NCBI GenBank assembly: GCA_027069645.1
Contig: JALXEI010000097.1
Span: 1-7,142, forward strand
Length of the DNA: 7,142 nucleotides
Direction of reading: 5' to 3'
Origin: Hyphomicrobiales bacterium
GTDB lineage: Bacteria > Pseudomonadota > Alphaproteobacteria > Rhizobiales > JAKIUO01
Shown here in pieces: positions 1 to 6,765 of this stretch. Made by a program: the position numbers and the translations under genes. Numbering within the stretch: the stretch's first letter is position 1; every line of letters starts with the position of its first letter. The notes under the pieces are model-generated. The model searched no databases, was not told the DNA's origin, and worked only from the letters and a program-made list of their open reading frames with translations.

Positions 1-512
1 TGCGAGCCCAGATCATTACCGCAAAAGCCAATCTCAGGCCCAGTATTGATCTCGACCTTTCCGGCAATGTTAAAAAGAATATCAGTGGTGAAAATGACAT
101 GACCACCGGCTTCAAGGGGCTGGTGTCATTCAATTACAAACTTCTGGATGGTGACAAGCGCCTCAATACCCTGCGCCGTATTCAGATCCGCATCACAGAG
201 AACAAACATCGCTATCGCAAAAAGCGCCGCGACTATATCCAGGCGCTGGAAAATGCCATTCGCACGGTGCGCGCCAATATGGAAAAATCGGCTTTGCTGA
301 AAACCCGCGCAAGGGACAGCCAAAAGGTTCTTGCGCTCTACAAGGCACAGTTCAGGGACGGCAGCAAAACCGTCTTCGAACTGCTGGATGCCCAGACCGA
401 TGTGTTCAAGGCCAATAGTGAAAAGATTGCCAATCATTACGAAAAACTGCGCAGCATATACGAAATCTACAGCCTGCGCGGCGATCTCGTCACACGGCTT
501 TTGCGTCCCTGA
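1..512 (+). CDS. TolC-family outer-membrane efflux/secretion channel protein, C-terminal part (5' end outside window)
   Basis: The reading frame is open from base 3 to the TGA at 510-512, giving the last 169 residues. TolC-family proteins form trimeric outer-membrane barrels with a long periplasmic helical tunnel and serve as exit ducts for type I secretion or RND/ABC efflux. The fragment starts near the second family repeat: an AxANLRPSIDLDLSGN stretch typical of the strand entering the barrel, then a second barrel strand (GFKGLVSFNYKLLDGD), then long charged helices. The hallmark near the end is LYKAQFRDGSKTVFELLDAQ, matching the family pattern of a Gly-x-x-Thr/Ser turn followed by a D-Leu-Leu-Asp-Ala-Gln helix. 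The ATG at 99 is internal and not the start. The protein ends soon after the last helix, so the C-terminus is complete. Its partner transporter would lie upstream and cannot be seen, so export substrate and gene name are open. Confidence 0.87.
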   Translation, partial: RAQIITAKANLRPSIDLDLSGNVKKNISGENDMTTGFKGLVSFNYKLLDGDKRLNTLRRIQIRITENKHRYRKKRRDYIQALENAIRTVRANMEKSALLKTRARDSQKVLALYKAQFRDGSKTVFELLDAQTDVFKANSEKIANHYEKLRSIYEIYSLRGDLVTRLLRP

Positions 513-619
513 TCCCGGGGAGTATAAAGCCCGACCTTTTTTTACTCGTCAGATAAGGAAACCATCTCGCCCCCCGGACAAGCGATATTATATCTTTCTG
601 ATGTCAGGCAACAAGAAAT

Positions 620-756
620 GTCATCCCCGCGCAGGCGGGGATCCATACGCCGCAGCCTTGCGGGTTGCAGCACGATGATCAGGCCATTGCAACCTGTTGG
701 CGTATCCGCAAATCGACAGTTTCGTGGTTATGGATCCCCGCCTTCGCGGGGATGAC
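620..756. repeat. REPIN-like inverted pair of GTCATCCCCGCG repeats
   Basis: Two 27-base copies face each other at 620-646 and 730-756; the reverse complement of the second matches the first at 26 of 27 positions, differing only in the tip loop. Each copy is a hairpin in itself: CCCCGC, a 4-base loop (GCAG or CTTC), then GCGGGG. Between them further nested pairing is visible: ATACGCC at 645-651 with GGCGTAT at 699-705, and GGTTGCA at 663-669 with TGCAACC at 688-694. The repeat core is the widespread proteobacterial intergenic family whose chance translation reads VIPAKAGIH. A close inverted pair of REPs is the form called a REPIN, which RAYT transposases are thought to mobilise. No RAYT gene is in the window, so the family link is inference. 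Confidence 0.78.
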
Positions 757-862
757 ACTGAAATACAGCAGAAATTCATTATTGGTTGACTGGCGTTTCT
801 GAAAATCCTTATCCATTATCCGGGTTAGGTTCATTTTCTCAACGCCCTCCCTTTTTGCTGCT

Positions 863-914
863 CCTCGACCCCGGATCAGTGCTTGTCGATTGTCCGGGAA
901 GCGAAACATCGAGG
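863..914. repeat. interrupted inverted repeat upstream of the lysA promoter
   Basis: CCTCGA (863-868) pairs with TCGAGG (909-914), and inside it CCCGGA (870-875) pairs with TCCGGG (893-898). It lies just upstream of the predicted promoter, so it would not be in the lysA transcript. It could be a regulator site or the relic of a repeat; the sequence alone does not decide. Confidence 0.4.
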
Positions 915-929
915 CAAAGTGAGAAGCGT

Positions 930-958
930 GAGACATTCTTTTTGCATTCCGCTATAAT
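930..958 (+). promoter_or_regulatory. candidate sigma70 promoter for lysA
   Basis: A perfect TATAAT -10 box at 953-958 is preceded by GAGACA at 930-935, which matches four of six bases of TTGACA, with the ideal 17-base spacer. Transcription would begin near 965, leaving about 120 bases of leader before the lysA ATG. No other gene in this direction begins downstream, so lysA is the natural target. Confidence 0.6.
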
Positions 959-1087
959 CAGGCATTGCAAAAACGTCCGGAAAGGCTGGCCGGAAACATA
1001 TTTTTCTGCCTCTGTTCTTTACCTCAAAGCAACAGGCTGGCAATGTGCCTCGACGCAAGCCTTCCAGACAGGGACATTTGACGCTTC

Positions 1088-2368
1088 ATGCATTATTTCA
1101 ACTACAAAAACGGTCTTTTACAGGCGGAACAGGTCGACCTCACACAACTTGCCGAACAGGTGGGGACACCCTTCTATTGCTACAGCCAGCGAACCCTCGA
1201 ACGCCATTACCGGGTTTTTAACGAAGCCTTTCGCGGCATGGATACGCTGATCTGCTATGCCATGAAAGCCAATTCCAACCAGGCCATCATCAAAACACTG
1301 GCCGATCTCGGGGCCGGAATGGATGTGGTCTCGGAAGGCGAGTTGCGCCGCGCCATGCGTGCCGGTGTGCCGGGCCGGCGCATCATGTTTTCAGGCGTTG
1401 GTAAAACCGAACGCGAAATGGCGCTGGCGCTCAAAATGGGCATCTACTGTTTCAATGTCGAATCCGAACCCGAACTGGCGCAACTCAACCGGGTGGCCGG
1501 GGAACTGGACAAAAAGGCGCCCGTTTCCCTGCGCATCAACCCGGATGTGGATGCCCGCACCCATGCCAAAATCTCCACCGGCAAGGCCGATGACAAATTC
1601 GGCATTCCCTATCTCGACGCCGTGCGGGTTTACAAGATCGCCGCCGATCTGGAACATATAAATGTCACCGGTGTGGATATGCATATTGGCAGTCAGATCA
1701 CACAGATGCAGCCCTTCCTTGATGCCTTCTCGCTGCTGCGCGAACTGGTGCGCGACCTGCGCGCCGAGGGTCACAGCATTGCTCATGTCGATCTTGGCGG
1801 CGGTCTTGGCATTCCCTATGGCGATGAAAACGAAATCCCGCCGGACCCGGTCGAATATGCCGAAACCATCCGCACCGCCATGCAGGATATTGATTGCCGG
1901 CTGGTCTTCGAACCGGGCCGCATGATTGCCGGCAATGCCGGAATTCTTGTCACGCGGGTGCTCTATATCAAGCAGGGCGAGAACCGCAGATTCGCCATTG
2001 TCGATGCCGGTATGAATGACCTTGTACGTCCCACGCTCTATGAAGCCTGGCATGATATATGGCCGGTCAGGGAAAGGGGCAAGGAGGTGCAGCGCACCAG
2101 AATGGACGTGGTCGGTCCCGTATGCGAAACCGGCGACTTTTTCGCCAGAGAACGCCTTTTGCCGCCCCTTGAGGCCGGAGACCTCATCGCCGTCATGACC
2201 GCCGGGGCCTACGGCGCCACCCAGTCCGGTACATATAACAGCCGCCCGCTGATCGCCGAAGTGCTTGTAAAGGACGACCGCCACGCGCTCATTCGTCCGC
2301 GTCAGACCCTGGATGAACTGATCCGCCTTGACGTGGTACCCTGCTGGATGGACAGCAAATGTGAATGA
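1088..2368 (+). CDS. lysA: diaminopimelate decarboxylase
   Basis: The enzyme removes CO2 from meso-2,6-diaminopimelate with pyridoxal phosphate to give L-lysine, the last step of lysine synthesis, in the cytoplasm as a dimer. At 426 residues it has the usual length and all family motifs in order: YAMKANSN with the PLP-binding lysine K60, VSEGELRRA (81-89), HIGSQ (199-203), DLGGGLGIPYG (235-245) contacting the PLP phosphate, EPGR (275-278), the active-site CETGD (346-350), and the AYGATQSGTYNSRP block (374-387) with Y374. An alanine-racemase-type barrel is followed by the C-terminal beta domain. The ATG at 1088 gives the standard N-terminus (HYFNYKNGLLQAEQV); its ribosome site is weak (AGGGA about 13 bases upstream). 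A promoter at 930-958 suggests its own transcript. The gene converges on rluA with a 30-base gap. Nothing in it looks damaged. Confidence 0.97.
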   Translation: MHYFNYKNGLLQAEQVDLTQLAEQVGTPFYCYSQRTLERHYRVFNEAFRGMDTLICYAMKANSNQAIIKTLADLGAGMDVVSEGELRRAMRAGVPGRRIMFSGVGKTEREMALALKMGIYCFNVESEPELAQLNRVAGELDKKAPVSLRINPDVDARTHAKISTGKADDKFGIPYLDAVRVYKIAADLEHINVTGVDMHIGSQITQMQPFLDAFSLLRELVRDLRAEGHSIAHVDLGGGLGIPYGDENEIPPDPVEYAETIRTAMQDIDCRLVFEPGRMIAGNAGILVTRVLYIKQGENRRFAIVDAGMNDLVRPTLYEAWHDIWPVRERGKEVQRTRMDVVGPVCETGDFFARERLLPPLEAGDLIAVMTAGAYGATQSGTYNSRPLIAEVLVKDDRHALIRPRQTLDELIRLDVVPCWMDSKCE

Positions 2369-2400
2369 CGATCCGGCGCAACTGCGCAACCGGATCATTC
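2363..2400. terminator. hairpin between convergent lysA and rluA, candidate bidirectional terminator
   Basis: GATCCGG (2370-2376) pairs perfectly with CCGGATC (2390-2396), and the stem extends outward by GAAT (2363-2366) with ATTC (2397-2400) across a 3-base bulge. A CGC/GCG pair also lies within the loop. The hairpin overlaps the last codons of lysA and the stop codon of rluA, the expected place for a shared terminator. Neither strand has a clear T-run after the stem, so efficient intrinsic termination is uncertain. Confidence 0.45.
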
Positions 2401-3085
2401 AAAACGGATATGGGGCTTCAAAACGCGCATATTCGCCATTGGCCGGATGACGAAACCGCAGGCTTTCGGCATGCAGGCAGAGGCGCGGCGCAGCGTCTTT
2501 CGCCTCCTTGCCGGCATAGAAACTGTCACCCAGGATCGGGTGACCGATACTGGCCATATGGACGCGCAACTGGTGGGATCGCCCGGTCAGCGGGATCAGG
2601 GCGACACGTGTGTGCTCTCCTTCAAAACCCGACACCCGCCATTTTGTCTGTGAAGGCTTGCCACGCCTGTGGCAAATCATCTGGCGCGGGCGATTGGGCC
2701 AGTCGCAGATCAGTGGCTGATCCACAAGCCCCTGCGGCTCTTGCAGATGTCCGAACACCAGCGCCACATAGGTTTTCTTCACCAGCCTTCGTTCAAAACC
2801 GATCGACAGATAGCGATGCGCCTGCTGCCCCCGCCCCATCAGCAGCAGGCCGGATGTATCCATATCAAGACGATGCACGAGTTTCGCATCCGCAAAGCGC
2901 GATTGCGCCCGCCGTTCAAGACAGTCCCCGTGTTCGAGCGCCTTGCCGGGAACGCTCAGCAACCCGGAAGGCTTGTCAAACAGCAACACATGCCGGTCCG
3001 CGTGAACAACAGTCAAAAAGGGCCGACGCGGCGGATTATAGGTAAAGGCCGGTGGCGGCCCGGCGGGGAGCGGACGCATTTTCAT
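2399..3085 (-). CDS. rluA: RluA-type pseudouridine synthase (23S rRNA/tRNA)
   Basis: Family members convert uridine to pseudouridine; the E. coli protein RluA acts on 23S rRNA U746 and on U32 of several tRNAs. The 228-residue product has the RluA length and no S4 domain, unlike RluC and RluD. It shows DKPSGLLSVPGK, the catalytic HRLDMDTSGLL with its aspartate in the D-x-x-T/S-S-G core, KKTYVALVFGH, the RluA-typical LVDQPLICDWPNRPRQ, and the C-terminal LTGRSHQLRVHM and GHPILGDSFYA blocks. The LICDWPNRP string closely resembles E. coli RluA as I remember it, hence the symbol; substrate choice in this organism is inferred. The ATG at 3085 has a good ribosome site (GGAGGG, 3095-3100, 9-base spacing); an ATG two codons in is an alternative. 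It points the same way as the cytochrome gene upstream, from which a MITE-like element now separates it. Confidence 0.94.
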   Translation of the reverse strand: MKMRPLPAGPPPAFTYNPPRRPFLTVVHADRHVLLFDKPSGLLSVPGKALEHGDCLERRAQSRFADAKLVHRLDMDTSGLLLMGRGQQAHRYLSIGFERRLVKKTYVALVFGHLQEPQGLVDQPLICDWPNRPRQMICHRRGKPSQTKWRVSGFEGEHTRVALIPLTGRSHQLRVHMASIGHPILGDSFYAGKEAKDAAPRLCLHAESLRFRHPANGEYARFEAPYPF

Positions 3086-3132
3086 ATCTGCCAGCCCTCC
3101 ACAGCCGTTTTATTCGCCCTGATATTACGGCC

Positions 3133-3398
3133 TAGGTCATAAACTCATAAACAGGATCGAGAATGGTGCCAAAAGCGCAAAAATACGAGGTTAAAATGAT
3201 CGCCGCGCGTACTTTTGTACGGGCAAGATCATTTTGGCCGCGGATTGCAGCGCTTTTGGCATCCTGCGGACAGGGCATATTTGCTCTCTCGCTGCGTTGC
3301 AAGCTCTTGAAAACCAAAAGGTTTCCTGCGAACTTGCGCCTTGCGGGAAAACAAATCTGCTCCTGCCATTTCGATCCTGTTTATGAGTTTATGACCTA
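3133..3398. mobile_element. MITE-like element, 262 bp, with perfect 26-bp terminal inverted repeats and TA target duplication
   Basis: The ends at 3135-3160 and 3371-3396 are perfect inverted repeats beginning GGTCATAAACTC, and a weaker match runs about 10 bases further inward. Both ends are flanked by TA (3133-3134 and 3397-3398) inside CTAG. A TA duplication with a CTAG target is the signature of IS630/Tc1-mariner transposition, so a non-autonomous IS630-type MITE is the best reading. The inside is packed with nested palindromes: TGCCAAAAGCGC (3167-3178) with GCGCTTTTGGCA (3250-3261), AAAATGATC (3193-3201) with GATCATTTT (3227-3235), GTAC-TTTT-GTAC (3209-3220), a near match of GCATATTTG (3275-3283) to CAAATCTGC (3352-3360), and AAACC-AAAA-GGTTT (3311-3324). 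No transposase is encoded. Short open frames on both strands end in the same DPVYEFMT because they read into the inverted repeats; they are not genes. The right end lies in the stop codon of the cytochrome gene. Confidence 0.85.
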
Positions 3399-4544
3399 GA
3401 ATTCCCCGGTGACACCGGCGGTCATGATTTCCAGCATCTTCTGGTTGACATCAATCACCGTCTTGACGACATCTTTCGACACCAGCGTGTTATCGACGAG
3501 AATATCAAGATTGAGCATCATCAGCCAGATCTTGCCGGCACCGTCTTCCACCATCGCAACCCGACAGGGCATATAGGCGGCAAATAGCGGATTGTCGGCG
3601 ACAATGGCCTTGGCATCCGACAGATTGCAGAACTGGTATATGGCCAGATAACCGCTCTTTTCCCCGCGATCGGCAAGAGCTTTCGAGACATGTTGCTCCC
3701 CGACCAGCTTCATATTGAGCTCCACAGCTTTCGATCGCATGGCTGATACAGCGTCTTCAATGGAAACACCTTCCTCAAGCCGCATTTTGGCAAGTGTCTG
3801 ACGAACCTCGCTGATTGAAGCCCCGGGCAATTCCTCGTCGCTCAGTTTTGCCACCCTTGTTTTTTTGTTTTTTACTGTTTCAGGCATATATTTGCCCGGA
3901 ATAACAGAGCCGTCTGCAAGGCGTGCAACTCTCTTTTCCTTTACATCATCAAGGGTCGACAGATAGGCTGTCAGATCGATCATGTCCTGTTTTTTCGGGA
4001 ACATTTCGTCAAACAGATCGTCCTCGGGATCATCATCATGGATACGTGTGCGGGCCTTGAAGCGTTCGATGGTACGAATGATATAGGCCGATTGCTGACC
4101 GGCAAGTGCAGGAACACCCTTTTCGGGCTTTCCATACCCGTTTCTGCGATGACACCCCTTGCATTCGGAATTGAATATCTTTTTGCCTTTTTCGTAGTCC
4201 CCTTTGGCGTGGTCCACATCAAAACGGGGATCACCGCGCAGATCAATCCCGGCCAGCCAGGTGGCGATATCCTCGATATTTTTGTCGCTCATGCGATTGA
4301 TACCGGAAGTTGAAACCATGCCGGCATTCTTGCGCTTGCCCGAGCGATATTCCTTCAGGATCTTGGTCAAAAACCCGACTGTAACCCCGGCAATGCGTGG
4401 TGACTTGGCTCCCGTGGTCCCCTGCCCCCATGCCCCGTGGCAAAGGGCGCATGTTTTGGCAATCTTGCGCCCTTTCTCCAGATCAGCTGCAAAAACCTGT
4501 CCTGACAATATCAAAGACAGCATCACAATAATAAATAGTCTCAC
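3396..4544 (-). CDS. exported diheme cytochrome c fused to a C-terminal DUF302-like domain
   Basis: A 382-residue protein predicted to be periplasmic. Residues 1-19 form a signal peptide (basic start, hydrophobic core, cut after VFA). Two class I cytochrome domains of the c4/c553 type follow: CALCH (32-36) with M76 as likely sixth ligand, and CKGCH (128-132) with M181 likely. After a charged linker (about 200-245) the last 120 residues resemble DUF302, including MPCRVAMVEDGAGKIWLM (325-342) and two cysteines, C306 and C327. Role by family: electron carrier; what DUF302 adds is unknown. The GTG at 4544 is chosen because AAGGGA lies 7 bases upstream (4552-4557) and the signal peptide starts there; the frame is open further up to 4676 but adds 44 residues that would bury the signal. 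The ATG at 4523 is less likely. The TAG stop straddles the MITE junction. It diverges from the haem/propeller gene and lies upstream of rluA. Confidence 0.88.
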   Translation of the reverse strand: MRLFIIVMLSLILSGQVFAADLEKGRKIAKTCALCHGAWGQGTTGAKSPRIAGVTVGFLTKILKEYRSGKRKNAGMVSTSGINRMSDKNIEDIATWLAGIDLRGDPRFDVDHAKGDYEKGKKIFNSECKGCHRRNGYGKPEKGVPALAGQQSAYIIRTIERFKARTRIHDDDPEDDLFDEMFPKKQDMIDLTAYLSTLDDVKEKRVARLADGSVIPGKYMPETVKNKKTRVAKLSDEELPGASISEVRQTLAKMRLEEGVSIEDAVSAMRSKAVELNMKLVGEQHVSKALADRGEKSGYLAIYQFCNLSDAKAIVADNPLFAAYMPCRVAMVEDGAGKIWLMMLNLDILVDNTLVSKDVVKTVIDVNQKMLEIMTAGVTGEF

Positions 4545-4944
4545 CTGGTCTTCCCTTTTTCTCAATCTCGCAAGCCCGGTTTGATTATTATTGTTTGCCT
4601 GTACACCGGTACTGGAGGGGCAACTGAAACCTGGCCTGTATTTGTTCCATACGGTAATATTAGTTATTACTCGCATGCAGGTTATACATCTATTGTCGCG
4701 GAAGCAACAGCATCAACAACCATTCTGTGCAAAGAATTCTTCCCCGAACCGTCTTGCCGGACATATATCCGCCGGTTTCCGGCTGCGACAGGCAAAGACT
4801 CCGCCGCGCCTCGACAACTCGCCACAGTCTTGCCGTGACAGCGAACCACACCGCCAGAAGACTGATTTGACGTGACAATTACCTGTAAAGCGACTAGAAG
4901 ACCCTTTGGAAAGCGTTTCGTGTGTTTGTAATGCGTGTAGAAAA
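4545..4944. promoter_or_regulatory. 400-bp divergent control region between two cytochrome genes
   Basis: No gene is convincing here. Visible structures are the 17-bp palindrome at 4654-4670, the small hairpin GCCGG-TTT-CCGGC (4771-4783), and GTCTTGCCG present at 4751-4759 and 4827-4835 with a near-inverted copy (GGCAAAGAC, 4791-4799) between them. A TTGACG at 4867-4872 could be a -35 box for the rightward gene, but no good -10 stands at the right distance. No clear promoter was found for the leftward gene. Shared control of the divergent pair is inferred from the layout. Confidence 0.45.
4654..4670. promoter_or_regulatory. AT-rich palindrome, possible operator
   Basis: GTAATA and TATTAC form a perfect 6+6 inverted repeat around a 5-base centre (TTAGT). 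Its size and symmetry suit a dimeric helix-turn-helix regulator. It lies about 110 bases upstream of the cytochrome/DUF302 start and 275 bases upstream of the propeller gene. The regulator is unknown and no matching regulator gene is in the window. Confidence 0.35.
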
Positions 4945-6729
4945 ATGAAACATGTTTCGGCCCCGATCCTGCTGGTATCTGCGGCCCTATTGATAGCGCT
5001 TTGCGCCCCGGCCGGTGCAACCGGAATGGCGGGAGTGGTCATGACCGACGAGGGACAGCTGATCCCCGGTGCCATGATAAGTCTGCAAGATCAAAAGACC
5101 GGTCGACGAACGACAGTCTACAGTGACCGGGATGGCCGTTTTCACCTGGACAGGACCTCTGACAGCAACATCACCTTGCGCGTTCGCGCGCCGGCTTTTC
5201 ACGACCTCAATCGCCGTATCGACCTTTCCCGTCCGGACCAAACGGCATTGACCCTGACCCTGCGGCCCCTGCGCACCGCCGAAGACATCTCCGACAACCT
5301 TACAGCCTCGGCCCATGCCACAAAACTGGGCTGGCACGACAAGGCGCGTCAAAGAACCTTTATCAGCCAGTGTCACTATTGCCATCAGGTAGGCAATCAA
5401 CTGACCCGCCTTCCCCGAGACGAGGAGGAGTGGGAAGAAGTCATAAAGCGTATGGAAGGCTATTTTTCCATTATTACGCCGTGGGATAAAAAAGCGTTCA
5501 AAAAAGTGCTCGCCAAAGGCTTTGATGGCAAACCGGTCGCCGATCACCAGAAGCATATTTTCGATCCGGCGATTTCCACGGCAAAAGTCGAGGAATGGCG
5601 GATCGGCGATGGCATGTCATTCATTCACGATGTCGAGGTGGGCAGTGACGGACACCTCTACGGGGTAGACCAGGGGCATGATGTGGTCTGGGAACTGGAT
5701 CGCAAGACCGGCCGGGCCACCCGTCACCCGATGCCCGATATTGACCTGCCTCAGGGCGGGCTTTATTCGGGCGCGCAATTGCCTATCGGCATTTTTACCG
5801 GCAAGCACGGCCCCCACTCACTGGTTGAGGACGACAAGGGCACTTTCTGGATCACCGGCTCCCTGTCCTCGACGCTCGTCTCCTTCAACATCCACACCAA
5901 AAAGTTCCAGGTGTTCAAAATCGGTGGCGACGCCCTCTACCCGCACACCATCCGCCGCGCCCCGAACGGCATATTGTGGTTTACCCTGCCCGCCTCCAAC
6001 CAGATCGGCCGTTTTGATCCCGAAACTGAAAAATTCACCCTTATCGATCTGCCCAGCAACGGTTTTTTCCGCTGGCTGACCGACGCGCTGTTTCCCACCA
6101 TCCTGAAAATTGCTTCATGGTTTCCCAAACAAAACACCCATATCTGGATGTCGCATCACTGGTACACAGGTCTTGGTCGCAAGGTCCTGAACTTCCCCTA
6201 TGGCATCGACATTCACCCGCAGACCGGTGAAATATGGTATTCCAAACTCTATGCCAACAAAATCGGTGTCGTGAATCCGAAAACCCTCGAAGTGAAGGAA
6301 TTTGACACGCCCATGAGCGGCCCGCGCCGCCTGCGATTTGACAAATCCGGCACACTGTGGATCCCGGCCTTCAACGAGGGCGGGCTGATGCGTTTTGATA
6401 CGACAACGCATAAATTCCGGATTTTCAAACTGCCATTGCTGGCCTCGGGAGAATATGACATCCCCTATGCCCTCAATGTGCATCCCGTTACGGGAGATAT
6501 ATGGGTCACCGCCAACCAGACCGACCGGATACTGCGTTTCAATCCGAAAACACAAAAATTCACCAGCTACCCTTCCCCCACCCGCGTCACCTTCCTGCGT
6601 GATCTCATCTTCACCCGGGACGGCAAGGTCTGCGCCAGCAATTCCAACCTGCCCGCCTACGCCATAGAAGGCGGTCGCCCTGTGTTCCTGTGCATCGATC
6701 CGGGCGATGGCAAAAGGCAAAAGAACTGA
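4945..6729 (+). CDS. exported multidomain protein: CarboxypepD_reg-like domain, monohaem CXXCH region and Vgb-like beta-propeller
   Basis: From the ATG at 4945 the product has 594 residues. Residues 1-25 form a signal peptide (MKHVS then a hydrophobic stretch, cut near PAGA-TG); ALC lacks a small residue before the cysteine, so a lipobox is unlikely. Next comes a CarboxypepD_reg-like beta-sandwich (about 29-107: GVVMTDEGQLIPGAMISL, then SDRDGRFHL). One haem site, CHYCH (143-147), is followed by a short helical region with M170 in KRMEGY as possible axial ligand. The rest is a propeller with six clear repeats of the pattern G-x-[LIF]-[WY]...[IVL]-x-x-[FLV]-[DN]...[KT]-F/T (about 236, 299, 342, 428, 469 and 517) resembling virginiamycin B lyase/SMP-30. 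A 47-residue, tryptophan-rich insertion (about 371-417) splits repeats three and four. Propellers of this type may be lyases, lactonases or binding scaffolds; the attached haem favours a redox role, which is inference. A TTG at 4906 would add 13 residues; ATG fits the signal peptide better although its ribosome site is poor. Confidence 0.88.
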   Translation: MKHVSAPILLVSAALLIALCAPAGATGMAGVVMTDEGQLIPGAMISLQDQKTGRRTTVYSDRDGRFHLDRTSDSNITLRVRAPAFHDLNRRIDLSRPDQTALTLTLRPLRTAEDISDNLTASAHATKLGWHDKARQRTFISQCHYCHQVGNQLTRLPRDEEEWEEVIKRMEGYFSIITPWDKKAFKKVLAKGFDGKPVADHQKHIFDPAISTAKVEEWRIGDGMSFIHDVEVGSDGHLYGVDQGHDVVWELDRKTGRATRHPMPDIDLPQGGLYSGAQLPIGIFTGKHGPHSLVEDDKGTFWITGSLSSTLVSFNIHTKKFQVFKIGGDALYPHTIRRAPNGILWFTLPASNQIGRFDPETEKFTLIDLPSNGFFRWLTDALFPTILKIASWFPKQNTHIWMSHHWYTGLGRKVLNFPYGIDIHPQTGEIWYSKLYANKIGVVNPKTLEVKEFDTPMSGPRRLRFDKSGTLWIPAFNEGGLMRFDTTTHKFRIFKLPLLASGEYDIPYALNVHPVTGDIWVTANQTDRILRFNPKTQKFTSYPSPTRVTFLRDLIFTRDGKVCASNSNLPAYAIEGGRPVFLCIDPGDGKRQKN

Positions 6730-6765
6730 CTCTTTTTCTCCGGCCTGGTCAACAAGCACTCCCGC

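Larger units (their letters stand above)
757..1087. other. lysA upstream region, no gene seen
   Basis: No convincing reading frame lies here: the open frames run into lysA out of frame or across the REPIN-like repeat and resemble no family. The stretch holds an interrupted inverted repeat (863-914), a sigma70-type promoter (930-958) and about 120 bases of leader before lysA. No lysine-riboswitch core could be recognised in the leader. The small lipoprotein gene often found directly before lysA in alphaproteobacteria is not visible. Confidence 0.6.

Noticed and set aside
513..545. Possible intrinsic terminator after tolC, with a T-run at 535-541
   Set aside because: Only a 3-base GGG/CCC stem could be found before the T-run, too weak to call.
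620..756. CRISPR array
   Set aside because: Only two copies, in inverted orientation and self-complementary; not direct repeats with regular spacers.
679..936. Minus-strand frame containing VIPAKAGIH
   Set aside because: This peptide is the chance translation of the GTCATCCCCGCG repeat, not a protein.
965..1087. Lysine riboswitch in the lysA leader
   Set aside because: About 120 bases is short for this class and no L-box core could be recognised.
1391..2398. 335-residue open frame on the minus strand
   Set aside because: It lies antisense inside lysA, resembles no family, and lysA carries all its motifs; it is a GC-driven shadow.
3132..3399. Small open frames on both strands inside the MITE-like element
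   Set aside because: Both end in DPVYEFMT only because each reads through a terminal inverted repeat; no ribosome site or family resemblance.
4945..5020. Lipoprotein signal on the propeller protein (LIALC)
   Set aside because: The residue before cysteine is leucine rather than a small residue; an ordinary signal peptidase I site follows.
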